From assembly GCF_009765975.1 (NCBI RefSeq), contig NZ_LMUJ01000032.1, positions 139,182 to 203,181 on the forward strand: a stretch of 64,000 nucleotides of DNA. The letters are read 5' to 3'. Of the stretch, positions 25,772-34,717 are shown piece by piece; the first letter of the stretch is position 1; every line of letters begins with the position of its first letter. Made by a program: the position numbers and the translations under genes. The notes under the pieces are model-generated. The model saw nothing but the letters and a program-made list of their open reading frames with translations, searched no databases and had not been told where the DNA came from. Origin of the DNA: Acidisphaera sp. S103 (lineage in GTDB: Bacteria; Pseudomonadota; Alphaproteobacteria; Acetobacterales; Acetobacteraceae).

Positions 25772-26184
25772 CCCGACTTGTGCCTGTTGTACTGGCGCTG
25801 CTCAGCTTCACCGGCTGTACGCTGATCGACCAGACGACTTTCGCGCCGGCGCCGGAGGCCAAGGCGCAGCCGGCTCCGCCGCAGGCTCCCGTCACGCTGG
25901 ATGCGCGCACACCGCTGGTGACCATCGACTACACGGTGCCGTCGCCGGATTATGCTGAGCTGCTGCATGACGCCGTGTCCGCGGCGAGGGCCAGGTATGC
26001 GGACGTGCAATTCGACGTCGTGGCGGTCCTGAAGGACACATCGGAGATCGCTGCCGGGCAGGCACACGCCACCGGGGTGATGCGCTCGATCATGCGGGAC
26101 CAGGTGCCGGCGGACCGCATCCATCTGGGCGTGCGCACCGACCCGGCCCTGGCCGCGAGCCAGGTCCGTGTCTACATCCGCTGA
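25768..26184 (+). CDS. Small lipoprotein of unknown function
   Basis: The 138-residue protein has a lipoprotein signal: a hydrophobic stretch (LVPVVLALLS) followed by the lipobox FTGC with C17. The Ala/Pro-rich linker gives way to a domain (residues 45-138) with LVTIDYTVPSPDYAELL and RIHLGVRTDPALAASQVRVYIR. This resembles the periplasmic domain of type IV secretion/conjugation CpaD-like or OmpA-like accessory proteins, but I cannot assign it. The GTG start overlaps the aldolase stop, and its own end overlaps the EamA gene by 17 bp. Confidence 0.7.
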   Translation: MTRLVPVVLALLSFTGCTLIDQTTFAPAPEAKAQPAPPQAPVTLDARTPLVTIDYTVPSPDYAELLHDAVSAARARYADVQFDVVAVLKDTSEIAAGQAHATGVMRSIMRDQVPADRIHLGVRTDPALAASQVRVYIR

Positions 26185-27070
26185 GTTTCGCCCAGGGCGG
26201 ATCATCAGCGCACGCACCGAGGGTATTGCCCTGGTGCTGTTCACCGCCTGTAGCTGGGGACTCACCTGGCCGCAGTCGAAGTTTCTGCTGACGATGCTGC
26301 CGCCGTTCACGATGCGCGCGTCCTGCGGCGTCGCCGGGTTCAGTTTCGCGTTCCTGGTGGCTTTCATCCGGGGGGAGCGGATTTGGCCGCCGCGTGACCA
26401 GTGGCCGCGGCTGATTTTGTTCGCGATGCTGAACTATGGGCTGTTCATCGTGCTGACGACCGAGTCGCTGGTATGGCTGAAGGCGTCCGAGGCGGTGGTG
26501 ATCACCTACACCCTGCCGGTCTGGGCCTCCCTGCTGGCCTGGCCGATGCTGGGGGAGCGGCCGACGGTTCGGAAAATCGTGGCGCTGGTATTGGCGCTGG
26601 GTGGCGTCGTGCTGTTGGTCGGTGCCGATACGGCCGGGGCGACCTGGCAGACGCTGCCTGCCGCGGGGATGAGCCTGGCCGCGGCGATTCTGTTCGGTCT
26701 CGGGACGGTGCTGGCGAAGAAGAAGCCGCTGCGGCTGCCGCCGACGGCCTCGGTCGCGTGGCAGGCGATGCTGGGGATGATGCTGGTTATCGCGTTGGCC
26801 TGCTTCGAGCATCCGCACTGGGGGAATGTCACCGCCGGTGGGTGGGTCTCGATCGCCTATATTTCCACGATTCCGCTGACGATCGGCTATCTGGCTTGGT
26901 TCCGGGCGTTGCGGATGGTGCCCGCTTCTACGGCGGCGACGACGGTGCTGGTGTCGCCGCTGGTGGGGGTGATCGGGTCGGGCGTGCTGTTGGGCGAGAC
27001 ATTCGGTCCACGCCAGATCGTGGCGTTGGCCATGACTTTGGGTGGGGTGGCGCTGGCGGCGCGAGGGTAG
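26168..27070 (+). CDS. EamA/DMT-family transporter
   Basis: The 300-residue protein has about ten hydrophobic helices in two homologous EamA repeats. The first ends near WASLLAWPMLGERPTVRKIV and the second at VLLGETFGPRQIVALAMTLGG, both carrying the GE-R motif of the fold. These proteins export amino acids, nucleosides or drugs across the inner membrane. The GTG start at 26168 lies within the end of the lipoprotein gene, indicating operon coupling with it and the aldolase. The transported compound is unknown. Confidence 0.87.
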   Translation: MSTSAEFRPGRIISARTEGIALVLFTACSWGLTWPQSKFLLTMLPPFTMRASCGVAGFSFAFLVAFIRGERIWPPRDQWPRLILFAMLNYGLFIVLTTESLVWLKASEAVVITYTLPVWASLLAWPMLGERPTVRKIVALVLALGGVVLLVGADTAGATWQTLPAAGMSLAAAILFGLGTVLAKKKPLRLPPTASVAWQAMLGMMLVIALACFEHPHWGNVTAGGWVSIAYISTIPLTIGYLAWFRALRMVPASTAATTVLVSPLVGVIGSGVLLGETFGPRQIVALAMTLGGVALAARG

Positions 27071-27256
27071 GGCGCGCCACGGAGATTTTGATGGGTTGTG
27101 GGGTGGTCCTTCTTGTCAGGATTGTCGGTCGGTCGGGAGGCGACTCTGAACAATGGCTGGTTTCGACCCACCTCGGCCGCCAGACTGCCGATCAGGTGAT
27201 CTAGGAACCGGACATTCACCGCAGCAGGCGCGAATTTTTCATTGGAGCAAACCAAT

Positions 27257-28678
27257 TCAACGCGAAATTGCCTCCAGCCGTAGGCCAGTGGTGCGCGGGC
27301 CCAGAAGCGCGATGATCAGAAACACCATGAACATGGCGCCGGCGACAAAAGTGAAGACACCGATTGTCCCGTAGTTTCTCAGGCACCAGGCGATCATGAA
27401 ACCGACGAACACGGTGCTGACGCGGCTCCAGGAGTATGTGAAACCGACCGCGCGCGCACGAATCCGGGTCGGATACAGCTCCGACTGATAAGCATGGAAC
27501 GAGTACGCCATCACGGTGTTTGAAAACGCGATCAACGCGCCGGTGACCATAATGCCTGCCGCACTGGTCTGCTGCGAAAACGCCAGGCCGAAGATCCCGA
27601 TCGAAAGCGCGGACAACGCGAGCTGCCATTTTCGCTCGCAGCGATCGGCGAATTGTGTCGCGCACAGAGCGCCGAACGGATTGGCGGCCACGATAATAAC
27701 CGTGTAGGCCAGCGATCGTGTGACCGTAATTCCTTGCGCCAACAGTAGCGTCGGTACCCAACTGGTAAATCCATAATAGCCGACCACCTGCAACACCTGA
27801 AACACAATCAGCATCAGGGTGCGTTGCAGATAAGGCGGGCGAAAAATTTCCGCGTAAGAACCGATACTGTGCTCAATCTCGTTGTCGAGCGTTTGTGGTG
27901 GCGGCAGCCTGCGGCCGACCTGGGTCTCGACCCGTGTCTCGATCATCCGCGTGACGCGTTCGGCTTCTGCGGCGCGGCCTTTCTGCGCGAGCCAGCGTGG
28001 CGACTCGGGTAGGGCCAGGCGCAGGAACCAGGCAATGATGGCGCCGCTCGCGCCGATGATGGCGACGCAGCGCCAACCGTCGAGACCAAAGACGGTGGTT
28101 GGAACCAGTGCCCAGGCAAGAAATGCCGTGATTGGATAGGCCGTTGTACCGATCAGGGACACGGACGCGAATGCTTTGCCGCGCCTTTCCCTGGGCACCA
28201 GTTCAGACAGATAAGTGTCAATGGTGACGAATTCGACGCCAATGCCGATGCCGGCGAGGAAGCGCCAGACGACAAGACCGACATCGCTTGTCTGCAGTGC
28301 CATGAAGAAGGTGGCCACGCTGTACCAGACCAGCGCGTAGGTGAAAACTGTCCGCCTACCGAAATAATCCGAGAGCGGAGCCAGCCACTGCGTGCCGATG
28401 AACATACCGACGAACGTCGCGGCGATCAGGCTCGCATAGCCGTGGATGTCGAAGAATCCGGCGGTCGTCGGCACCATGATGCCGGCTTTGTACAGGCCGG
28501 GCGCGATAAACGAGATCAGGCCGTTGTCGAAAACGTCGAAGAACGCGCCGAGCGCCAACAGCACGATGAAACGGCGCACATAGGGCGATGGCGGTAACCG
28601 GTCCATGCGAGCGGCGATCGTTACCCTGGGCGGCATGAGCCGCGGATCCCCGATCGGTATGGCGATGTTCTCGGCCAT
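27257..28678 (-). CDS. MFS transporter (sugar-porter/aromatic acid:H+ symporter-like)
   Basis: The 473-residue protein has 12 predicted helices. Motifs include [19 protein letters not shown] in the 2-3 loop, [20 protein letters not shown] (helix 4-5), [20 protein letters not shown] before the central loop, and [17 protein letters not shown] between helices 10 and 11. This resembles the SP/SV2-like and AAHS groups that carry sugars or aromatic acids. The ATG at 28678 has AAGGAAGGGG upstream; the 93-codon upstream extension is antisense noise. It stands alone on the minus strand with a 337-bp upstream region. Confidence 0.87.
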   Translation of the reverse strand: MAENIAIPIGDPRLMPPRVTIAARMDRLPPSPYVRRFIVLLALGAFFDVFDNGLISFIAPGLYKAGIMVPTTAGFFDIHGYASLIAATFVGMFIGTQWLAPLSDYFGRRTVFTYALVWYSVATFFMALQTSDVGLVVWRFLAGIGIGVEFVTIDTYLSELVPRERRGKAFASVSLIGTTAYPITAFLAWALVPTTVFGLDGWRCVAIIGASGAIIAWFLRLALPESPRWLAQKGRAAEAERVTRMIETRVETQVGRRLPPPQTLDNEIEHSIGSYAEIFRPPYLQRTLMLIVFQVLQVVGYYGFTSWVPTLLLAQGITVTRSLAYTVIIVAANPFGALCATQFADRCERKWQLALSALSIGIFGLAFSQQTSAAGIMVTGALIAFSNTVMAYSFHAYQSELYPTRIRARAVGFTYSWSRVSTVFVGFMIAWCLRNYGTIGVFTFVAGAMFMVFLIIALLGPRTTGLRLEAISR

Positions 28679-29015
28679 GGTGTTACCACCCCTTCCTTGC
28701 GTAGTTCGGGGGCGCGAGACAACTACGCTGACGTTTCCCCTATGCACGCCAATCCGGACATCATGGATGAACGATAACCGTCGGTTCGGCGGACAAGCAA
28801 GATCAACCGTAACACGACCGCGGCATATGCCATGCGTGCGCCGCTCGGGCGCGAACTGCACCCTCTCAACGCACGTCTCAGGTCGCCGGTGTGGGCCTCC
28901 ATCACTGGCGCCGTCCCTCAACGTCGGACGAGCGGCAGGCCCCATGATCGCCAACAAGACGGGTTACTGAACAGACCACTTTCTGCCTGATCGACACGGC
29001 GCCAAAAGGCGCAGT
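28679..29015. other. Intergenic region, no gene seen
   Basis: This 337-bp gap between the MFS start and the ABC exporter stop shows no convincing coding frame. It should hold the MFS promoter and the ABC transcript end. I did not recognise a hairpin terminator or repeat in it. Confidence 0.45.
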
Positions 29016-30818
29016 CTACGCATCCATCAGCCCGGCCGCCTGGTGGGTGAAGAGATCCCGGTAAGCTCCGCCGCGCTGCATCAGTTCGACGTGCGTGCCT
29101 TCCTCGGCGATGTCGCCGCGATCGAACACCAGGATGCGGTCCAGGGCGCGGACGGTGGACAGCCGATGGGCGACCACGATGCAGGTGCGGCCCAGCATCA
29201 GGCGCTGCATCGCGTCCTGGATCAGGCCCTCGGAATGGCTGTCCAGGCTGGATGTGGCTTCGTCGAGGATCAGGATCGGCGCGTTGGCGAGGAACGCGCG
29301 TGCCAGGGCCACGCGCTGGCGTTCACCGCCGGACAGTTTTACGCCGCGTTCGCCGACCAATGTTGCGTAGCCGCGGGGCAGGCGGACGATGAAGTCGTGG
29401 GCGTTGGCGAGGTGGGCGGCGCGTTCGATCTCGGCCCGCGTGGCCGCCGGGTTGGCGTAGGCGATGTTCTCGGCCAGGGTGCGGTGGAACAGCACCGGTT
29501 CCTGGGCAACGACGGCGATCTGGTGGCGCAGGCTGGCTTGCGTTGCCTCGGCGATGTCCTGGCCGTCGATGGTGATGCGGCCGTCCGTCACGTCGTACAG
29601 CCGCTGGATCAGCTTCACGAACGTGGATTTGCCCGACCCGGAGTGGCCGACCAGGCCGACCCGTTCGCCGGCGCGGATGGTCAGCGTCAGGCGGTCGTAC
29701 AGCGCCGTGGTGTGGCCGCCGTAGCGGAAGGTGACGTCCTCGAAGCCGATGCGGCCGGCGGTGATGCTGAGGTCGCGGGCGGCGGGGCGATCGGCGATGC
29801 CGATTGGTTCGGCATCGAGGGCGACCATCTCCTCCATGTCGTTCACACAGCGTTGCAGGTTGGCGATGTGGTGGCCCAGGTCGCGCAGATAGCCGTGCAC
29901 GACGAAATACGCCGTCAGCACATACGTTACGTCACCCGGCGTTGCTCGGCCTTGCCACCAGAACATCAGCGCGGTGCCGACGACCGTGGTGCGCAGGATC
30001 AGCAGGGCGGTGTTCTGCGCGGTGCTGCTGTTGGTGCCACGGATCCAGGTGCGGCGGGTGCGGCGCTGCCACTTGGCGAGGATGCCGGCGAGGACCGCGT
30101 CCTCGCGCGGTTCGGCAGCGAAACCCTTGACCACGGCGTTGCAGCCGATGGCGTCGGCCAGGGCACCGCCGATGCGCGTGTCCCATCGGTTGGACAGGCG
30201 CGCGGCGGGGGCGACGTAGCGCAGGGTCGCGACGATGGACAGCACGAGAAAAACCATCGCCCCGCCGAAGACAAGTCCGCCCATCGCCGGCCAGCGCAGC
30301 CCCAGCAAAAGGGCTGATCCGAACAGGACCAGGATGGACGGGACGAAGGCCAGCACGACGGTGTCGTTCAGCAGGTCGATCGCCCACATGCCTCGGGTGA
30401 CCCGGCGCACGATGGAGCCGGCGAAGCTGTTGGCGTGCCAGTCGGTGGCGAAGCGCTGGACTCGCCAGAAGGCGTCCTGTGCCGCGTCTCGCATCATGCG
30501 GGTGGTGACCCGGATGATGCCGAGGAATGAGAGGTGGCGGCCGACGATCTGCAGCGAACCAAGCGCGGCCATCGCCACCAGGGCGGCGATGGCCGCGGTC
30601 CGGCCGGTGATGCGGTCCGGTTCGGCCACTGCGTCGATGAGGCGACCGGCGTAGATGGGCATCGCCAGGTCGGCCACGGTGGCCATCAGGATGGCGGCGA
30701 TGGTGGCGGCGACGGCGGCGGGCTGGCGCAACCAGCGGACGGCGGTGTAGCCAAGAACGGCCTGAAAAGACCTTCCGGAAGCGTGGGTCACGATATGGGC
30801 GGCTGCCGTTGCCGGCAT
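29016..30818 (-). CDS. ABC transporter, fused permease and ATP-binding protein
   Basis: This 600-residue half-transporter has an N-terminal six-helix exporter domain (residues ~25-320) and a C-terminal nucleotide-binding domain (~350-590). Walker A is GHSGSGKST, the signature LSGGERQRVALARA, Walker B with D-loop ILDEATSSLD, and the H-loop VAHRLSTV. The architecture is that of type IV exporters (MsbA/lipid or multidrug type), working as a homodimer or with a partner not seen here. It has the ATG at 30818 and no operon neighbours. Cargo unknown. Confidence 0.93.
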   Translation of the reverse strand: MPATAAAHIVTHASGRSFQAVLGYTAVRWLRQPAAVAATIAAILMATVADLAMPIYAGRLIDAVAEPDRITGRTAAIAALVAMAALGSLQIVGRHLSFLGIIRVTTRMMRDAAQDAFWRVQRFATDWHANSFAGSIVRRVTRGMWAIDLLNDTVVLAFVPSILVLFGSALLLGLRWPAMGGLVFGGAMVFLVLSIVATLRYVAPAARLSNRWDTRIGGALADAIGCNAVVKGFAAEPREDAVLAGILAKWQRRTRRTWIRGTNSSTAQNTALLILRTTVVGTALMFWWQGRATPGDVTYVLTAYFVVHGYLRDLGHHIANLQRCVNDMEEMVALDAEPIGIADRPAARDLSITAGRIGFEDVTFRYGGHTTALYDRLTLTIRAGERVGLVGHSGSGKSTFVKLIQRLYDVTDGRITIDGQDIAEATQASLRHQIAVVAQEPVLFHRTLAENIAYANPAATRAEIERAAHLANAHDFIVRLPRGYATLVGERGVKLSGGERQRVALARAFLANAPILILDEATSSLDSHSEGLIQDAMQRLMLGRTCIVVAHRLSTVRALDRILVFDRGDIAEEGTHVELMQRGGAYRDLFTHQAAGLMDA

Positions 30819-31163
30819 ACCGATCCTCTGGGGTGCCGCTGATGAGGCGGCGGCGGGGGGAAGTTAGGAGAGATGGCGCCTGGGGCGCCGCGGGCTTCGA
30901 TCTAGGATCGCGAGAGCGATACGGTCGTAAGGACGCCCGAGAACCCGGCTGGGGAGGAGAAAACGCGCATAATCGTCATTCACGGCCTCCCTGGTTGCGG
31001 GTTGAGGTGCGATGTTTCCCATAGGGATCGGTGAAAAAGCAAGTACTGATTTGTGTTACTGTGTGACCGGTATGTTTCGGTGACGCCGATATGGGCGTGG
31101 CCTTATAGGCGTCAGGATAATGGATGGGTGCAGAATCGTTGGGGCGGATTGGTGGCGCCCCTT
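30819..31163. other. Intergenic region upstream of the ABC exporter, no gene seen
   Basis: About 345 bp precede the palindrome at 31164. Short open frames exist in several frames but lack ribosome sites and similarity. The AT-rich patch near 31010-31075 may hold promoters. Confidence 0.45.
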
Positions 31164-31244
31164 CCGTCATGGCCGGGCGTGTCCCGGCCATCCGCGCTTC
31201 ATCCGCCGATGCGAAGATGGCCGGGACACGCCCGGCCATGACGG
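31164..31244. repeat. Near-perfect 81-bp palindrome with CCGTCATGGCC arms
   Basis: The arms are 29 bp long: the left arm runs CCGTCATGGCCGGGCG to CCGGCCATC, and the right arm is its mirror from 31216 to 31244. They flank a 23-bp centre that itself contains CGCTTCATC / GATGCGAAG complementarity. It lies 24 bp beyond the 3' end of the LLM oxidoreductase gene, where it could terminate transcription. It shares GTCATG/CATGAC ends with the repeats at 6193 and 23467. Confidence 0.9.
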
Positions 31245-31267
31245 GGAGAGGGTGTCGGCCGTCCAAA

Positions 31268-32431
31268 TCACCCAAACCGAGGCATCACCTCCGTGTAGAA
31301 CCGTTCGATTGACTTCATCAGTTTCGCGTGCTGGATCAGTGAATTGTAAGTATAGCAGAATATCCAATCGACATTCTGCCGCTTCATGTTTGCCTCAACC
31401 CCGCGAATCACCGTGTCGACGGTCCCGGCCAGGATGTAGCCTTCGCGAACGGCTTCCTCCGGCGTCAGGAACGACCCGGTCTTCGGGTCCTGCATCCCGC
31501 GCCGGAAGCCGAACGGTTCGAACCAGGCGCGGCCGGAGAACTGGCCGGAATCCCGCCATAGTGCCATCGCCTCCTCATCCGTATCGGCGATGATCACGTC
31601 GCGCAGCAGCCCCGTTCCATGCCCGCGAGGACGCCCGGAGACCTCGGCGTAGACGTCGTACAGGTGGTTTTCATATACCGGCAGCATGGCAGGCAGGATT
31701 GCGGTCACGCCTTCTTTCGCGGCCCAGCGAATCGAGTTTTCCGATGACGCGAAGGGTAGGAAGACCGGGGGGTGCGGTTTCTGCAACGGCTTCGGTACCA
31801 CGCCGACCGCCTTCAGGATTCCGTTCTCGACGCCCTTGCCATATTTCGCGGTCGTATCCAGAGTCCATGGAGTCTCTCCCGCCGGCACCTTCCAGAACTG
31901 ACCGTCGTGGGTCAGCATCTCCTGCGTCCAGCATTTCTTGATGATCTGGAAATTCTCCTCGAATGCCGCGCGGTTGGCGGCATCGATCGCGTCGTGCTGA
32001 TGCGGCAGCGCCCCGCTCACGCCGTGGGTCTGCTGCGCCATGATGTCCACCCAGCGCCGCTGATACCCCCTGGCGAACCCGGCGTTCGCACGGCCGCCGG
32101 TCATGTGATCGAGCATTGCGATATCCTCGGCGACGCGGATCGGGTTGGCCGCCGGCAATACGATGCCCAACTGTCCGACCCTGATCCGTTTCGTCTGCAT
32201 CGCGAAATACAAATCGAGCAGCACCGGATTGTTGGAGACCTCGAACCCCTCGATATGGAAATGATGTTCGGTGAAGCTGACCGAGTCATACCCCAGATCG
32301 TCTGCCATCCGGATCTGTTCGGACAATTCCGCCAGCATCCGCTGATAAAGCTCGGGCCGCATGCCCGCCATACCGGCCTCGATCTCCGTTCGGCTGCCGG
32401 CGCTCGGCAGATAAAACAGCGATGCTTTCAC
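31268..32431 (-). CDS. LLM class flavin-dependent oxidoreductase (bacterial luciferase-like)
   Basis: The 387-residue TIM-barrel protein has LLM hallmarks: DDLGYDSVSFTEHHFHIEGF near residue 45, RIRVGQLGIVLPAANPIRVAEDIAMLD, and GRANAGFARGYQRRW in the flavin-binding region. Such enzymes take reduced FMN from a partner reductase and mono-oxygenate a substrate, or use F420. A flavin reductase gene lies two genes upstream on the same strand, so this looks like the oxygenase half of a two-component system. Substrate unknown; the ACMSD-like gene between them suggests an aromatic or ring-cleavage compound. Confidence 0.9.
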   Translation of the reverse strand: MKASLFYLPSAGSRTEIEAGMAGMRPELYQRMLAELSEQIRMADDLGYDSVSFTEHHFHIEGFEVSNNPVLLDLYFAMQTKRIRVGQLGIVLPAANPIRVAEDIAMLDHMTGGRANAGFARGYQRRWVDIMAQQTHGVSGALPHQHDAIDAANRAAFEENFQIIKKCWTQEMLTHDGQFWKVPAGETPWTLDTTAKYGKGVENGILKAVGVVPKPLQKPHPPVFLPFASSENSIRWAAKEGVTAILPAMLPVYENHLYDVYAEVSGRPRGHGTGLLRDVIIADTDEEAMALWRDSGQFSGRAWFEPFGFRRGMQDPKTGSFLTPEEAVREGYILAGTVDTVIRGVEANMKRQNVDWIFCYTYNSLIQHAKLMKSIERFYTEVMPRFG

Positions 32432-32469
32432 GGCTTAATCTCCTGGTATGTTTGACTGGCGGCGTGTCC

Positions 32470-33522
32470 TCAAACGTGCCGCACCGCTGGCAAAATCCTG
32501 GCCGCGTTATCGCGCCCGATCCCGCGCAACACCTTGCCTTTGAACCGCTGCGCCAGCCCCGCCGCGGTCTCCGCCGATGTCCGGTAGGGGAAATCCGACC
32601 CGAACACGATCTGCGACGTCGGCACCAGTTTCGCCAGTGCCTCGATGGTGACCGCGTTCGCGACCTGGGCCGTGTCGTAGAAGAACCGGTTCAACTCATG
32701 CTGCACCTGATCGTGGGTGATCTTCCCTTTATAGGGCGGCATTCTTTCCATCTGGATCTGCAACCGCTCCGCCACTGCCGTCAGCACGCCACCACCATGG
32801 GAGAAGATGAAGCTGATGTCCTGATACCGCTGCGACGCGCCCGAGAAGATCAGGTTGACGATGGTCCGGGTGGTATCCGCGCCATACTCCACTGCCACGT
32901 CGGGCACGTCCTTAGCGAGGTTCACGCAGCAGTTCGGCGTGGTTGGGTGGGTATAGACGACGGCCTTGCGGCGGTTCAGTTCGTCGAATACCGGCTGGAA
33001 TTCGGGGTAGCCGAGCCATTTGTCGCCGTAGTCGGTCATCATGCCGATGCCGTCCGCGTGCAGCGTATCCAGGGCGTAGGCGAGTTCCTTCAGGCTTTCG
33101 TCGATATGCGGCATCGGCAGCATCGCGAAGACACCGAAGCGGCCCGGATGGTCGTCGGCCAGTTTGCGGGCGTATTCGTTCGACTCGCGGGCGACCCGAG
33201 CGGCGTCGGCGGCACCCAGGAAACTGACCTGCGGCAGGGTCGGGCTGGTCATGGCGATGGCGACGCCGCCTTTGTCCATATCTTCCAGCGACTGTTCGGG
33301 CCGCCAGTTGTTCATCGGCGGCGAATCGAGCTTCGCGGCTTTCAACGCCGCCACCCAGGCCGGTGGCGCGATGTGATGGTGCACGTCGATCCGAAACGGC
33401 TTTTCGGCCGCGGAAGCCGATCCGAAAAGTCCGGCCGCACCCAGAGCCGAAGCCCCCGTCAGCAGTCCACGCCGCCCCAGGACGCCGACATCGCAGCAGG
33501 CGCAGCCGTTCATCATCCCCAT
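32470..33522 (-). CDS. Amidohydrolase family protein, ACMSD-like, with N-terminal export-type signal
   Basis: The 350-residue Amidohydro_2 protein has HxH at 48-50 (DVHHHIAPP), and downstream FIFSHGGG and FGSDFPYRT, which carry the metal His and the catalytic Asp. The arrangement is close to 2-amino-3-carboxymuconate-6-semialdehyde decarboxylases and related nonoxidative decarboxylases. Its N-terminus (LGRRGLLTGASALGAAGLFG...ASA, residues 15-39) looks like a Tat signal peptide, odd for this family and suggesting a periplasmic enzyme. It lies 38 bp upstream of the LLM gene. Confidence 0.86.
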   Translation of the reverse strand: MGMMNGCACCDVGVLGRRGLLTGASALGAAGLFGSASAAEKPFRIDVHHHIAPPAWVAALKAAKLDSPPMNNWRPEQSLEDMDKGGVAIAMTSPTLPQVSFLGAADAARVARESNEYARKLADDHPGRFGVFAMLPMPHIDESLKELAYALDTLHADGIGMMTDYGDKWLGYPEFQPVFDELNRRKAVVYTHPTTPNCCVNLAKDVPDVAVEYGADTTRTIVNLIFSGASQRYQDISFIFSHGGGVLTAVAERLQIQMERMPPYKGKITHDQVQHELNRFFYDTAQVANAVTIEALAKLVPTSQIVFGSDFPYRTSAETAAGLAQRFKGKVLRGIGRDNAARILPAVRHV

Positions 33523-33559
33523 CGGTTTCCCCCGTCGTCGCCAGCGGCTGATCCGCCAG

Positions 33560-34054
33560 TCAGTTTTGTCCCGCCACCTTGTGGTAGCCGCGCCCGTAGT
33601 AGATCAAGCCCTCATGCGCGGACCCGGTTCGCACCGCTTCAACCGAGCAGATGAATATATCGTGGGTACCGACCTCAACCACCTGAGTGATGCGGCAGTC
33701 GAACACCACCACCGCCTGGTCCAGCACCGGCGCGCCGGTTTGCAGCCGATGCCAGGCATAGCCATCGAAACGCTCATTCATCGTGTGCTGGGTCATGCCG
33801 GCGAACACAGGCGAAAGACCCTCCTGAGCCGGCGTCAGCGTGTTCACGCACAGCACGGCATTTTGCCGCATCGCCGGATACGAATCATTCGAGCGATTGG
33901 CACACACCAGAAGGGTTGGCGGCGTGTCCGTCACGCTGGTGACGGCGCTCGCGGTAAAGCCGGCACGGCCGCCTGGCCCGTCGGTGGTGATCACATTCAC
34001 CGCGGCACCCAGCCGGGCCATCGCCTCGCGGTAGGCTTGCTTTTCCACCGGCAC
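33560..34054 (-). CDS. Flavin reductase family protein
   Basis: The roughly 164-residue FMN-binding split-barrel protein has the family pattern [34 protein letters not shown]-type AVLCVNTL, and the C-terminal YYGRGYHKV. It is the short-form reductase that supplies reduced flavin to a monooxygenase. The start is probably GTG at 34054: GCGGAGG ends immediately before an ATG at 34063, which is too close, and lies 9 nt before the GTG. The ACMSD-like and LLM genes follow on the same strand within 40 bp each, forming a probable three-gene operon. Confidence 0.88.
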   Translation of the reverse strand: MPVEKQAYREAMARLGAAVNVITTDGPGGRAGFTASAVTSVTDTPPTLLVCANRSNDSYPAMRQNAVLCVNTLTPAQEGLSPVFAGMTQHTMNERFDGYAWHRLQTGAPVLDQAVVVFDCRITQVVEVGTHDIFICSVEAVRTGSAHEGLIYYGRGYHKVAGQN

Positions 34055-34171
34055 GTCTCGCATCCTCCGCTTATTCCTGTGAACGAGTATGGCGCACGTT
34101 CGTCGCGGTGGCCAGATGAGCGGCTCCGGCGATCCATGCCACGGTAATGCCACGAAAATCCATCTATACGC

Positions 34172-34717
34172 ATGGACATGCGGTTGGTGCTGTCATTTCT
34201 GTCCTTGCTTCTTGTGGCTGGGCTTCTTGTGGCTGGTCCGGCGTGGCCCGACCAGGCTGGATTGCGGCCACCCGAAAGTGCTGTCGAATTGCGGTCCTAT
34301 GGATTTGGTCTGATCCCGCTGGATGGAAAATTCACCCGTTTTCACGGCTGGATACGCTACGATCCCGCCAACACTGGCGCATGCCAGGTTATGCTGGACA
34401 TCGACGCGGGGAGCCTGACGATGGCGAGCGAAACGATCCGCGATCGGATCACCGGACCGGGGATGATGGATGTGGCACGCTTCCCAGCCCTGACGTTCGA
34501 CGGCAGGTGCCAGGGTGAAACGGTCACCGGCGACCTTACGTTGCACGGCGAAACACACCCGCTCGTCCTGGATACCGTTCGGTCGCGGGGAACGATCGTG
34601 GCGACTGGCCAGATCCGGCGCGCCGAGTGGGGCATCACCGGCAGCGCGCTGATCGGCGGACCGACCATTCGGATCCGGGTCACAGTGCCCGATCCCGCCA
34701 GTGGAGCGCACATCTGA
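34172..34717 (+). CDS. YceI family protein
   Basis: The 181-residue protein has a cleavable signal peptide ([22 protein letters not shown]) and a YceI lipocalin-like beta-barrel with [25 protein letters not shown] and [16 protein letters not shown], all typical of the family. Members bind polyisoprenoids or other hydrophobic ligands in the periplasm. The stop overlaps the following MFS ATG (TGATG), so this binding protein and the exporter are probably co-translated. It is divergent from the flavin reductase. Confidence 0.9.
   Translation: MDMRLVLSFLSLLLVAGLLVAGPAWPDQAGLRPPESAVELRSYGFGLIPLDGKFTRFHGWIRYDPANTGACQVMLDIDAGSLTMASETIRDRITGPGMMDVARFPALTFDGRCQGETVTGDLTLHGETHPLVLDTVRSRGTIVATGQIRRAEWGITGSALIGGPTIRIRVTVPDPASGAHI

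Noticed and set aside
28605-28970. 121-codon plus-strand ORF
   Set aside because: Antisense to the start of the MFS gene and its upstream region; no domain pattern.
29043-30317. 424-codon plus-strand frame
   Set aside because: It is antisense to the ABC exporter NBD, whose Walker motifs are on the minus strand.
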